Assembly: GCF_050563525.1 (NCBI RefSeq)
Contig: NZ_JBNXUN010000002.1
Coordinates: 496,001-560,000 of the forward strand
Direction of reading: 5' to 3'
DNA: 64,000 nucleotides
From: Falsiroseomonas sp050563525
GTDB lineage: Bacteria; Pseudomonadota; Alphaproteobacteria; Acetobacterales; Acetobacteraceae
How positions within the stretch are numbered: position 1 is the first letter of the stretch; the number at the start of each line of letters is the position of its first letter. Under the pieces are notes generated by a model. The model did no database searches. It was given only the letters and a program-made list of their open reading frames with translations, and was not told the origin of the DNA. Shown here piece after piece: positions 54,019 through 62,332 of the stretch. A program made the translations under genes and the position numbers.

Positions 54019-54103
54019 GCCAGCGGCGCAGGCTGCGCAGGAAGTCGCGCACCGGTGTGCGGGCGCGGAAGGCGAAGCTGGCGAAGTCGAGGCGTGCAGG
54101 CAT
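53966..54103 (-). CDS. possible small basic protein (45 residues)
   Basis: The frame encodes MPARLDFASFAFRARTPV followed by a very basic tail (RSLRRWLSYRPEQRY ... RASRR). GGGAG lies nine bases upstream of the ATG. It overlaps the 3' end of the DUF488 gene on the other strand. Nothing else supports it, so it may be spurious. Confidence 0.3.
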   Translation of the reverse strand: MPARLDFASFAFRARTPVRDFLRSLRRWLSYRPEQRYMGGRASRR

Positions 54104-54321
54104 GACGGAAGGCTCCCGATCCTTGGGTTCGCCTTCCTGGCGTAGCAAATCCATGTGCCGTCGGTGTGTCGGCAATATGTCGCAAGATGTCGGAGTGGGA
54201 CATCCGGCCAGGGCATCATGGCACCGGGGGATGAATCAATCGTTGCGAAGCGCGGGGTTTGGCGGCGGCCCGGCGGCGGCTATGCTGTCGGCGGAATATC
54301 CTGACCCGAAGGTGGCCGAGC
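54104..54321. other. intergenic region, no gene seen
   Basis: About 218 bases between the small minus-strand frame and the methyltransferase. It is somewhat richer in A and T around 54150-54200 (CAAATCCATG, GGCAATATGTCG), so promoters for both flanking genes may lie there, but no clear box pair is visible. Confidence 0.3.
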
Positions 54322-55143
54322 GTGCTCCGTAGCCTGTTTTCCTCCCGCTCCGCCGCCGCCCGCGCTCCGCGCAGCACCTACTGCTTCCTGGGCACGAGGG
54401 CGGTGGCGCTGACCCATTCGGGCCTGAAGATCTACCTCGACGTGCGCGACACCGCGATGACGCCGCATATCGCACTGTCCGGGGAATGGGAGCGCGAGGT
54501 GGAGAACGTGCTGCGCCGCCTCATCAAGCCGGGCGCGCAGATTGTCGAAGTCGGCGCCAACATGGGCTACCACACCCTCGCGATGGCCCAGATGGTCCGC
54601 GACGCCGGCCACGTCCATGCCTTCGAGGCCAATCCCCGCGTGCTGGCGCTGCTGCGCGACAGCATCTTGCTGAACGGGTTTTCCGGCCGCGTCACGGTGC
54701 ACGGTGCCGCGGCGGTGGCGACCACCGGCCCGGTTGCCTTCGCCGCCGAACCGCAGAACATTGGCAGCGGCCATGTCGCCCTGCCCAACACCGTGGCCAG
54801 CTACTCCGATCGGTTCGAGGTGCGTGGCGTCCGCATCGACGACGTGCTGGCCGACCTGCCGGCAGCCGATCTGATGCGGCTGGATTGCGAGGGCAGCGAG
54901 CCCCTGGCGCTACGCGGCGCAGAGGCGCTGATCCGCCGGTCCCCCGGGCTCGTGATGGTCATGGAATGGGATGCGCCGATGCTGGCATCGCGGGATGATC
55001 CGGCCGGCTTCGAAGCCTGGCTTCGCGGCCTGGGCCTCGACCATGTGCAGCAGATCACGTCCGCCGGGCTTCGCAAGGTCGAACCCGGCAGCCTGCACGG
55101 AATCCCTCACGCCGACCTGTTGCTGTCCCGCCGGCCAATCTGA
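54322..55143 (+). CDS. FkbM-family methyltransferase
   Basis: A 273-residue SAM-dependent methyltransferase. The Gly-rich motif I is VEVGANMGYHTLAMAQMV, motif II HAFEANPRVLALL, and a late DLMRLDCEGSEPLALRGAE is the FkbM signature. Members O-methylate sugars or small metabolites; the acceptor here is unknown. Start is set at GTG 54322, since the longer frame from 54259 has only low-complexity Arg-rich sequence. It stands alone, convergent with the LysR gene. Confidence 0.82.
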   Translation: MLRSLFSSRSAAARAPRSTYCFLGTRAVALTHSGLKIYLDVRDTAMTPHIALSGEWEREVENVLRRLIKPGAQIVEVGANMGYHTLAMAQMVRDAGHVHAFEANPRVLALLRDSILLNGFSGRVTVHGAAAVATTGPVAFAAEPQNIGSGHVALPNTVASYSDRFEVRGVRIDDVLADLPAADLMRLDCEGSEPLALRGAEALIRRSPGLVMVMEWDAPMLASRDDPAGFEAWLRGLGLDHVQQITSAGLRKVEPGSLHGIPHADLLLSRRPI

Positions 55144-55162
55144 CGGGATCGACCTCCCACCC

Positions 55163-56092
55163 TCACTCCAGCATCCCGAAGAACCAGGCCAGCCCGAGGT
55201 CGAGCATGGCCCCCCTGGTAGCGACGGCGTTGAGCCGGAACCGCGGCAGCCGAAGCGGCGGTTCCAGGCCGACAAGTCCGAAGCCGGCCGCATGCCGCGC
55301 GACGAAGCGCCGCGGCATCGCGGCGATCATGTCGGTCTCGGCCAGCACCGCGAGCGCCAGCATGAAGCTCGGAACGGTCAGCGCGACCGACCGGGCCCGG
55401 CCTTGCCGTATGAGGGCCTCGTCGACGAATCCGTGCGGGTCGCCCTCGAACGACACCACCAGGTGGCGGGCCTGGCAGTAGCGGTCCAAGGTCGGGTCGG
55501 CCGCGTAGGGATGACCGGCACGCAGGACGAGGACGAAATCCTCCTCGTACAGGCAGCGCGCATGGAACCGCGCCGGGATGTGGTCCGAGGGGATCACCGC
55601 GACATCCACGGCGCGCGCCTCGATCTCGGCGAAGGCGCTGCGCCAGACGCGCTCCGGCGCCATGTCGCCCGCCAGCGGCAGCACCTGGCGCAGGCCGATG
55701 CCCACGCCGGGCGCGCTCCGACCCAGTCCGGCGAGCAGCCGCGGCAGGAGCACGGCGGAGACGCCATCCGGCGCACCGAGCGTGAACCTGCGTCGCGAGG
55801 TTGCCGGGTCGAATGGCTGGGCCGTCGCGATCACCTGCCGGACCCGCGCCAGCACGTCGGCGACCGGCGTGGCCAGCTCCGCCGCGCGCGCCGTGGGCAC
55901 CACGCCGCGCGGCGTCCTGAGGAACAACGGATCGCCCAGCAGCCGCCGCAGCCGGCCGAGCCCGTGACTGACAGCCGAGGGCGTCAGGTTCAGCCGGGCC
56001 GCGGCCCGCCCGACATGTCGCTCCTCCAGCACGGCCTCAAACAGGACGAGCAGATTCAGGTCGGCCCGGGAGAGGTCGATTTCGTTCAGCAT
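55163..56092 (-). CDS. LysR-type transcriptional regulator
   Basis: A 309-residue regulator. The DNA-binding domain begins DLNLLVLFEAVLEERHVGRAA with helix-turn-helix RLNLTPSAVSHGLGRLRRLL, as in the NodD/PcpR-like branch. The effector domain includes FTLGAPDGVSAVLLPRLL and VVSFEGDPHGFVDEAL. It diverges from an NTF2-like gene, and the interval carries interlocked inverted repeats, so self-regulation and control of that gene are likely. Confidence 0.9.
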   Translation of the reverse strand: MLNEIDLSRADLNLLVLFEAVLEERHVGRAAARLNLTPSAVSHGLGRLRRLLGDPLFLRTPRGVVPTARAAELATPVADVLARVRQVIATAQPFDPATSRRRFTLGAPDGVSAVLLPRLLAGLGRSAPGVGIGLRQVLPLAGDMAPERVWRSAFAEIEARAVDVAVIPSDHIPARFHARCLYEEDFVLVLRAGHPYAADPTLDRYCQARHLVVSFEGDPHGFVDEALIRQGRARSVALTVPSFMLALAVLAETDMIAAMPRRFVARHAAGFGLVGLEPPLRLPRFRLNAVATRGAMLDLGLAWFFGMLE

Positions 56093-56121
56093 ATCGCTGA
56101 AATCATATCACTCGATTCAGC
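56085..56121. promoter_or_regulatory. LysR-type operator with three half sites
   Basis: TTCAGC (56085-56090), GCTGAA (56096-56101) and TTCAGC (56116-56121) form two overlapping dyads: a 17-bp one with 5-base spacer and a 26-bp one with 14-base spacer. The first covers the lysR start codon. Such triple half-site layouts fit the recognition and activation sites of LysR regulators. Confidence 0.55.
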
Positions 56122-56199
56122 AAAACACAGGGGCGACCTTCCGGGGCGGGCCAGGCCATGCCGCCTGGCCCGATCGACACCGGAAAAAGGAGCGACTTC

Positions 56200-56712
56200 A
56201 TGTCGATGTCACGACGCTCGACCCTGGCGGCGGCCGGCACGACCCTGCTGGCATCCCCAGACGCCTTCGGCGACGACCTCGCGGCGGGCCTGGCCCACTG
56301 TTCGGCCGAGGCGAATGCGGCGCTGATGCGCGGCGACGTCCAGCGCTACCTGGAACTTGTCACACTCGCCGACGAATTCACCCTGATGTCGCCTTTCGGC
56401 GGACCCGCGAGCCGGGCCGCCAGCTTCACCCCCGAGCGCTGGGAGGCAGTCGGAAAATTCTTCGCGAAGGGCACGCTGCGGCAGGAGGTGGTCCAGACCT
56501 ACGCCGCGGCGGACATGGTGGTCCTCGTTTTGATCGAGCGGTCGCATGTCGAGGTCGGAGGGCTTCCGGCGCAGGATTGGGCGTTGCGGGTGACCCTGGT
56601 GTATTGCCGGGTGGACGATGCGTGGCGGCTCGCCCACCGCCACGCCGATCCCCTGGCACCGGGGATCAGCCTGCAGCAGGCCGCCAAGCTGGCGCGTGGC
56701 GAGGCCGCCTGA
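56200..56712 (+). CDS. NTF2-like (SnoaL/DUF4440-type) protein, possibly exported
   Basis: A 170-residue protein. An N-terminal MSMSRRSTLAAAGTTLLASP resembles a Tat signal (SRRSTL). The rest is a cone-fold domain: LMRGDVQRYLELVTLADEFTLMSPFGG, TLRQEVVQTYAAADMVVLVL, and the closing VYCRVDDAWRLAHRHADPL. AAAAGGAG precedes the ATG. It diverges from the LysR regulator, whose operator lies between them. Ligand or substrate not predictable. Confidence 0.75.
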   Translation: MSMSRRSTLAAAGTTLLASPDAFGDDLAAGLAHCSAEANAALMRGDVQRYLELVTLADEFTLMSPFGGPASRAASFTPERWEAVGKFFAKGTLRQEVVQTYAAADMVVLVLIERSHVEVGGLPAQDWALRVTLVYCRVDDAWRLAHRHADPLAPGISLQQAAKLARGEAA

Positions 56713-56883
56713 CAGGTTGAGACAGGCCCTGCCTCGGATCAGCCTGAACCGGGTTGTGCGGAACGACCGGCGCCCACCGCGCGATGTGAAGGTGCCAGTC
56801 GCCCGCGAACCGGGCGGCGGGCAGCCTCCGGGGCACCTCGTGCGAGGCGACGCCGGACCACCGCCCCTGCCTCGGAGACGCCC
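56713..56883. other. short gap, no gene seen
   Basis: 171 bases before the phosphorylase gene. No hairpin with a T-run or other strong element is evident; the phosphorylase has a weak GGAGACGCCC-type ribosome site just before its ATG. Confidence 0.3.
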
Positions 56884-59295
56884 ATGCTGCGCCTGCGCCT
56901 GCGCCCACCCGCCGACATCTTCCCCGCCGATCCCTGGGCGCTGGAGGAAACCCGCTTCGGCCCGGAGGTGCAGGATTTCCTCGGCCAGGCGGAAACCATG
57001 TTCGCCCTCGCCAACGGCCATCTCGGCCTGCGCGGCACGCTGGACGAGGGCGCGCCGGTGCGGGAGCCAGGCGTGTACCTCAACGGCTTCCACATCCTGC
57101 GCGCCATCACCTATGGCGAGCACGCCTACGGCTTCCCGCGGGTCGGCCAGAGCCTGGTGAACCCGCCGGATGCGACGCCGATGCGGCTGCATGTCGGCAG
57201 CGAGCCGTTCCGCCTGGACCGGGCCGACCTCACCCACTTCAGTCGGCGGCTCGACATGCGCGCCGGCCTGCTGGAACGCCGCGTCGCCTGGCGCCTGCCG
57301 ACCGGCCAGCGCCTGGCGCTGCGCACCCTGCGGCTGGTCTCGCTGGAGGATCGCAACCTGGCCGCGATCGGCTGGGAGTTGAGTGTGGAGGACGCCGCCG
57401 CCGACATCACGCTGCACTCCGACCTGCTGCTGCGCCCGCCGCTGCCGGTGGACCCGGTCGACCCGCGCCTCGGCGAGCCGATCGCCGCGCGCCGGCTTCT
57501 GGTGCCATCGGGGCAGACGGTGCAGGGACTGCGCGCCATCCTGTCGCACGAGGCCTTCGGCTCCGGCCTCATGCTCGCCTGCGGCATGGACCATGCGCTC
57601 GAGGAGCCGGGGCGGCTGGTGGCGGAAACCGAGCTCCGGGAGGATTGCGCGACGGTGCTGCTGCGCGGTCAGGTCGCGCCGGGCCGGCCGCTGCGGCTGT
57701 GGAAGGCGCTGGCCTACCATTACGACGTCGCCGGAACCCCGGCCGAGGAACTGCGGACCCGCGCCGGCCACACCCTGGACCGCGCCAAGGCGCAGGGGAT
57801 GGAGGCGCTGGTCGGCCGGCAGCGGCTGCACGCCGCCAGCTTCTGGGACCGCGCGGATATCGAGGTGGTGGACACCGACCCGCACCGCCAGCAGGTGATC
57901 CGCTGGAACCTTTTCCAGCTTCTGCAGGCCTCGGCGCGGGCGGAAGGCAACGGCATCGGCACGCGCGGGCTGACCGGGCGCAGCTACGAGGGCCACTACT
58001 TCTGGGACACGGAAATCTACGTCCTGCCCTTCCTGGTCTACTGCAACCCGCCGATGGCCCGCAGCGTGCTGATGTTCCGCGCCCGGATGCTGGACAAGGC
58101 GCGCGACCGGGCGCGGGAGCTCGGCCATCGCGGCGCCTGCTTCCCCTGGCGCACCATCGATGGGCGGGAGGCGTCCGCCTACTACGCCGCCGGCACCGCG
58201 CAGTACCACATCAACGCCGACATCGCCTTCGCCGTCCGCAAATACGTCGAGGTGACCGGCGACAGCGGCTTCCTGCACGAGCATGGCGCCGAGATCCTGG
58301 TGGAGACGGCGCGGCTGTGGCGCGACCTCGGCTTCTTCTCGGCCCGCCACGAGGGCCGCTTCTGCATCAACGGCGTCACCGGGCCGGATGAATACAACAC
58401 GGTGGTGGACAACAACCTGTTTACCAACCTGATGGCGCGCGAGAACCTTCGCTACGCCGCCGAGACCGCCGATGCGATGGCGCGCGACCAGCCGGCCGCA
58501 TGGGCGGAGCTGGTGCGCCGCACCGGCCTGGCGCCGGAGGAGCCGGAAGAATGGCGCGAGGCCGCGCGGCGCATGTACCTGCCCTGGGACGAGCGGCTGC
58601 GCATCCACCCGCAGGATGACAGCTTCCTCGACAAGGAACCGTGGGATTTCGCCAACACCCCGGCGGACCGCTACCCGCTGCTGCTGCACTACCACCCGCT
58701 GAACCTGTATCGCGCCCAGGTCATCAAGCAGGCCGACACGGTGCTGGCGATGTTCCTGCTCGGCGAGCATTTCACCGACGCCGAGACCAAGCGGAACTTC
58801 GACTACTACGACCCGCTGACGACGCATGACAGCTCGCTGTCCGTCTGCATCCAGGCGATCGTCGCGGCGGAGATCGGCTACCTGTCGAAAGCGCTGGAGT
58901 ATTTCGAATTCGCCGCGGCGATGGACATCTCCGACCTCGGCGGCAACGTCGTGCATGGCGCGCATATCGCCTCCATCGGCGGCACCTGGATGGCGCTGGT
59001 GCACGGCTTCGGCGGGCTGCGCGACCATGGCGGGCGGATCTGCTTCGACCCGCGCCTGCCCGCCCCCTGGCGATCGCTGCGGTTCCCGCTGACCATCCGC
59101 GGGCAGCGACTGCGGGTGGAGGTGCGGCACGATGTCACCAGCTATCGGCTGGAGGTCGGTGAGAGGCTGGTGGTGTTCCATGCCGGGGCGGAGGTGGTGC
59201 TGACCGCCGCCGAGCCACTCGCGATCCGCGACACGCCGGCGGCGCGGCCGGAGCCGGTGCCCGAGTTTCCGCCAGCCGCGATGCCCGCGGGTTAG
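56884..59295 (+). CDS. glycoside hydrolase family 65 phosphorylase (maltose/trehalose/kojibiose type)
   Basis: An 803-residue GH65 enzyme that splits an alpha-glucobiose with phosphate, giving beta-glucose 1-phosphate and a sugar. The order is N-terminal beta-sandwich (FALANGHLGLRGTLDEG), linker, and (alpha/alpha)6 barrel (GRSYEGHYFWDTEIYVLPFL) with catalytic acid Glu503 in GVTGPDEYNTVVDNN. The phosphate-site QADTVLAMFLLG and DSSLSVCIQAIVAAEIGY are present. The beta-phosphoglucomutase gene faces it 12 bases away, supplying the next step. Which disaccharide is used cannot be told from sequence alone. Confidence 0.9.
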   Translation: MLRLRLRPPADIFPADPWALEETRFGPEVQDFLGQAETMFALANGHLGLRGTLDEGAPVREPGVYLNGFHILRAITYGEHAYGFPRVGQSLVNPPDATPMRLHVGSEPFRLDRADLTHFSRRLDMRAGLLERRVAWRLPTGQRLALRTLRLVSLEDRNLAAIGWELSVEDAAADITLHSDLLLRPPLPVDPVDPRLGEPIAARRLLVPSGQTVQGLRAILSHEAFGSGLMLACGMDHALEEPGRLVAETELREDCATVLLRGQVAPGRPLRLWKALAYHYDVAGTPAEELRTRAGHTLDRAKAQGMEALVGRQRLHAASFWDRADIEVVDTDPHRQQVIRWNLFQLLQASARAEGNGIGTRGLTGRSYEGHYFWDTEIYVLPFLVYCNPPMARSVLMFRARMLDKARDRARELGHRGACFPWRTIDGREASAYYAAGTAQYHINADIAFAVRKYVEVTGDSGFLHEHGAEILVETARLWRDLGFFSARHEGRFCINGVTGPDEYNTVVDNNLFTNLMARENLRYAAETADAMARDQPAAWAELVRRTGLAPEEPEEWREAARRMYLPWDERLRIHPQDDSFLDKEPWDFANTPADRYPLLLHYHPLNLYRAQVIKQADTVLAMFLLGEHFTDAETKRNFDYYDPLTTHDSSLSVCIQAIVAAEIGYLSKALEYFEFAAAMDISDLGGNVVHGAHIASIGGTWMALVHGFGGLRDHGGRICFDPRLPAPWRSLRFPLTIRGQRLRVEVRHDVTSYRLEVGERLVVFHAGAEVVLTAAEPLAIRDTPAARPEPVPEFPPAAMPAG

Positions 59296-59307
59296 GCTGG
59301 CGTCAGG

Positions 59308-60057
59308 TCAGGCGGCCGAAAGCTGGGTCAGGTCGCGCACGACATGGTGCGCGCCATGCTGGCGGAGCGCCTCCGCCTGTCCGTGGCGGTCGATTCCGAT
59401 CACCAGGCCGAAGCCGCCGCGCTGTCCGGCCTCCACGCCGGCCTGCGCATCCTCCACCACCACGCAGCGCGCCGGGGCCGCACCGAGGCGGCGGGCGGCT
59501 TCCTCGAAAGTGTCGGGCGCCGGCTTGCCGGGCAGGCCGAGCCGCGCCGCCTCCACCCCATCCACGCGTGTGTCGATCAGCGCCGCCAGCCCGGCGGCTT
59601 CCAGAACCGCCGCGCAGTTGCGGCTGGCGGAGACCACCGCGATGGGCATGCCGCGCGCCCGCAGGGCCCGCAGCAGCGCGGCAGCCCCGGGCAGCGGCGC
59701 GACGCCCTGCCGGCGCAGCAGGTCCTCGAACAGCGCCTGCTTGCGGCGGGCGACGGCGGCGACCGTCATCGCATCCGCCGGGTCCGTGGCCGAGCCTTCC
59801 GGCAAGGCCAGGCCGCGGGAGGCGAGGAAGCCGCGCACGCCATCCTCCCGCTTCCGCCCATCGACATGCGCCAGGTAGTCGCCTTCCGGGTCGAAGGACC
59901 GAAGTTCGGCGTGCTGGCGGCGCAGCACCTCGTCGAACAGCGCCTGCCATGCTACGGCGTGGATCCGCGCCGTGTCCGTCAGAACGCCGTCGAGGTCGAA
60001 CAGCACCGCGTCCCAATCCCGTCGTGCCAGAACGACGGGTTGGGAAGGTTCACCCAT
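59308..60057 (-). CDS. pgmB: beta-phosphoglucomutase family HAD hydrolase
   Basis: A 249-residue HAD-superfamily enzyme. The nucleophile motif is VLFDLDGVLTDTARIHAVAW, motif II AVVSASRN, and the Lys-bearing LPGKPAPDTFEEAARRLG plus VVVEDAQAGVEAG complete the active site. RKREDGVRGFLASRG matches the cap of beta-phosphoglucomutases fused to or paired with GH65 enzymes. It would convert beta-glucose 1-phosphate into glucose 6-phosphate. An in-frame GTG at 60066 is an alternative start. Convergent with the phosphorylase gene. Confidence 0.87.
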   Translation of the reverse strand: MGEPSQPVVLARRDWDAVLFDLDGVLTDTARIHAVAWQALFDEVLRRQHAELRSFDPEGDYLAHVDGRKREDGVRGFLASRGLALPEGSATDPADAMTVAAVARRKQALFEDLLRRQGVAPLPGAAALLRALRARGMPIAVVSASRNCAAVLEAAGLAALIDTRVDGVEAARLGLPGKPAPDTFEEAARRLGAAPARCVVVEDAQAGVEAGQRGGFGLVIGIDRHGQAEALRQHGAHHVVRDLTQLSAA

Positions 60058-60085
60058 CGCGGGCACGCCGGCCGACCGGCGCCCG

Positions 60086-61060
60086 CTATCCGTCCAGCCG
60101 GATGCCCAGCTCCCGGATCAGCGGCCGCCACAGCGCATTCTCGCGCTGCACGAAATCGGAGAATTCGGTGGGGGACCAGGGCTGGTATTCGATGCCGAGG
60201 TCGGCAAGGCGCCGCGCGATGTCGGGGGAGGTCATGGCGCGCACCATCTCCTGCGCCAGGCGGTCGATCACCGGTGCGGGCGTGCCGCGCGGCACGCTCA
60301 TGCCCTGCCAGCCATAGGCCACGGTCCCGGCGTGGCCAAGTTCGACCAGCGTCGGCACATCCGGGAACAGCGCGCTGCGCGCCTCGCTCATCACGCACAG
60401 CGCGCGGACGCGGCCATCGCGGATGAAGGGCGTGCCGGTGGCGGTGTCGATCACCACGATGTCGACGTTGCCGGCCAGCAGGTCCTGCATCGCCGCCGGG
60501 CCGCCGCGATAGGGCACGTGTTCCGCCGCAAGCCCCGTGCGGCGCTTCACCAGCTCCATCGCCAGGTGGTGCGGGGAGGCGACGGCGGGCGTGCCGTAGG
60601 TCGGCGCCCGGGTGCGGGACGCCGCGACCAGCCCGGCAAAGTCCCGCACCGGGTCGCCCGGCCGCACCACGATGTACAGCGGAAACCGCCCGATGAAGCC
60701 GACGCCCGCAAAATCGCGGTCGGGGTCGTAGGGCAGGCGGGTGTACAGCGCCGGGTTGTAGACCAGGATGCCGTTGTCGACATGCATCCAGGTATTTCCA
60801 TCCGCCGCGCTGCGCGCCACCAAGTCGCTGGCCAGCACGGCGCCGCCGCCGGGACGGTTCTCCACCACCACGTTCTGGCCGAGCCGCGGCGTCATCTGCG
60901 CCGCGATCAGCCGGGCGAAGGCGTCGGAGGCGCCACCGGGCGGATATCCCACGATCCAGCGCATCGGCCGGTCCGGCCAGGAGGCTTGCGCCCGCGCGCC
61001 CGGTGCGGCCGCCAGTGCCGCCATCGAAAACCCCGCCAGCACACCGCGCCGCCCGACCAT
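60086..61060 (-). CDS. Bug-family (TTT-type) periplasmic substrate-binding protein
   Basis: A 324-residue solute receptor of the tripartite tricarboxylate transporter type. The signal (RRGVLAGFSMAALAAAPGARAQ) may be Tat-dependent. The domain opens WPDRPMRWIVGYPPGGASDAFARL, then VVVENRPGGGAVLASDLVA, and VPYRGGPAAMQDLLAGNVDI, all Bug signatures. No TctA/TctB permease is adjacent, which is common since many Bug proteins are orphans. GAGGGAGG upstream of the ATG at 61060 supports the start. Ligand unknown. Confidence 0.9.
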   Translation of the reverse strand: MVGRRGVLAGFSMAALAAAPGARAQASWPDRPMRWIVGYPPGGASDAFARLIAAQMTPRLGQNVVVENRPGGGAVLASDLVARSAADGNTWMHVDNGILVYNPALYTRLPYDPDRDFAGVGFIGRFPLYIVVRPGDPVRDFAGLVAASRTRAPTYGTPAVASPHHLAMELVKRRTGLAAEHVPYRGGPAAMQDLLAGNVDIVVIDTATGTPFIRDGRVRALCVMSEARSALFPDVPTLVELGHAGTVAYGWQGMSVPRGTPAPVIDRLAQEMVRAMTSPDIARRLADLGIEYQPWSPTEFSDFVQRENALWRPLIRELGIRLDG

Positions 61061-61271
61061 CCCACGCCTCCCTCGATCCGGCGCGCATTGTGCGGCCTGT
61101 TGAGCCGCATGCAACAGCAACCATGCGCGCCGTGGCGAGGTTGAAGCCGCTTCGCTGGCAAAAGCGGCAGGTGGCGGCGTGCCGGGCGGCAACACCATGC
61201 TGCCATGCGCGCCACGCGCGGCGATTCCGGCAAAGATTGTCTTGATCCTGCCATGGACAGGGTCGAGATTT
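61061..61271. other. divergent intergenic region
   Basis: Between the Bug gene and the PuuD-like gene, the dyad TGCGGC-ctgttga-GCCGCA (61089-61107) lies 29 bases upstream of the Bug start and may be an operator. Otherwise I see no gene or terminator. Confidence 0.35.
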
Positions 61272-62081
61272 ATGGACATGCGCGCGATGGTCGGTATCTC
61301 CTGCTGTGTCAAAGCCTTCGGCCTGTTCGGCACGCCGAACCATGCGGCCTCGGACAGCTATGTCCGCGTCTCGCTTGGCCCCATCGGCGCCGTGCCGGTG
61401 CTGCTGCCCGCGGCCGGGGAGGCGCTGGTGCCGGATATCCTGCCACGCCTCGATGGCCTGATGCTGACCGGCAGCCGGTCCAACGTGCATCCGAACCATT
61501 ATGACGGCCCCGCGCACGCCGAGGGCACGCCGGAAGACCCGCAGCGGGATTCCACCACCCTGCCGCTGATCCGCGCCGCCATCGCGGCGGGGCTTCCTGT
61601 GCTGGCGATCTGCCGCGGCTTCCAGGAACTGAACGTGGCGCTCGGCGGGTCGCTCGACCAGCGCATCCAGGACCTGCCGGGGCGGATGGACCATTCGACG
61701 CCGTCGGACCAGCGGCTGCCCGGCGTCCGCACCGGCAAGGCGCATGCGGTGCGGGTGGCGCCGGATGGCGACCTCGCACGGCTCTGGTCCGCCGCCGGGG
61801 TCCGCATCCGGCCGGAGGCTGTGCCGGTGAACTCGCTGCACAACCAGGGTATCTGCCGCCTGGCGCCGCGGCTGGTGGCGGAAGCCTGGGCGCCGGATGG
61901 CACGGTGGAGGCGGTGCGGGTGGCCGATGCGCCGGGCTTCGTGCTGGGTGTGCAGTGGCACCCGGAATACGACTGGGAACAGGATGCGCGGTCCCGCGCT
62001 ATCTTCGAAGCCTTCGGCGCCGCCGCGGCAGCCTGGGCGGCGGGGCGGCGCCCGGGCGCGGGACGACTGGCTGCCGCCTGA
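61272..62081 (+). CDS. gamma-glutamyl-gamma-aminobutyrate hydrolase-like class I amidotransferase (peptidase C26)
   Basis: A 269-residue PuuD-like hydrolase. The catalytic Cys sits in PVLAICRGFQELNVALGG, and His and Glu in VQWHPEYDWEQD. LDGLMLTGSRSNVHPNHY resembles the substrate pocket of PuuD, which releases GABA from gamma-glutamyl-GABA in putrescine catabolism. No other puu genes are present, but an agmatinase-family gene lies downstream on the same strand, consistent with polyamine or guanidino-compound metabolism (inference). ATG at 61278 is an alternative start. Confidence 0.88.
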   Translation: MDMRAMVGISCCVKAFGLFGTPNHAASDSYVRVSLGPIGAVPVLLPAAGEALVPDILPRLDGLMLTGSRSNVHPNHYDGPAHAEGTPEDPQRDSTTLPLIRAAIAAGLPVLAICRGFQELNVALGGSLDQRIQDLPGRMDHSTPSDQRLPGVRTGKAHAVRVAPDGDLARLWSAAGVRIRPEAVPVNSLHNQGICRLAPRLVAEAWAPDGTVEAVRVADAPGFVLGVQWHPEYDWEQDARSRAIFEAFGAAAAAWAAGRRPGAGRLAAA

Positions 62082-62158
62082 CGTCGTAACGACCCTTCAA
62101 GCCCGCGCGATCCGGTGCTTGAATGGGGTTGCATGCGCGTTTGCGGTCCATTCGCCTT

Positions 62159-62188
62159 TTGCATCGCAACCGTGGGCCGCGCTACACT
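62159..62188 (+). promoter_or_regulatory. sigma-70-like promoter for the structured leader
   Basis: TTGCAT (62159-62164), an 18-base spacer and TACACT (62183-62188) resemble a housekeeping promoter. Predicted transcription would start near 62195, at the first hairpin of the leader. Confidence 0.5.
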
Positions 62189-62194
62189 GACGTC

Positions 62195-62310
62195 ACCGGC
62201 CTACTCTCGCCGGTGAGCGATGCCCGGTTCCCCTGCCGGCTCGCCCGACCACTCCGATCGGAAGTGATTATAGCGTGGCGCCCGGTCACCCCCCTGACCG
62301 GGCGCTTTGC
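62195..62310 (+). ncRNA. structured leader or small RNA ending in a terminator
   Basis: About 115 bases with four consecutive stems: CACCGGC-(8)-GCCGGTG (62194-62215), a GCGA...TCGC stem-loop with inner CCGG pairs (62217-62249), the palindrome ACTCCGATCGGAAGT, and the final terminator. It lies 23 bases before an agmatinase-family gene, so it could be a riboswitch with attenuator or an independent small RNA. It does not match the guanidine-I/II/III, SAM or other riboswitch cores I know. Confidence 0.4.
62278..62310 (+). terminator. strong intrinsic terminator upstream of the ureohydrolase gene
   Basis: GCGCCCGGTCA (62278-62288), a six-C loop and TGACCGGGCGC (62295-62305) form a perfect 11-bp stem, followed by TTTGCGTTTGC. 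It ends 22 bases before the ATG of the next gene. This position suggests conditional termination of the ureohydrolase transcript or the end of a short RNA. Confidence 0.75.
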
Positions 62311-62332
62311 GTTTGCGGGAGGTTGTCCACGG

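Noticed and set aside
56209..59181. Very long open frame on the minus strand opposite the GH65 gene
   Set aside because: Its translation is low-complexity His/Gln/Arg/Asp sequence, as expected from the antisense of GC-rich codons, and the plus strand encodes a complete, recognisable enzyme.
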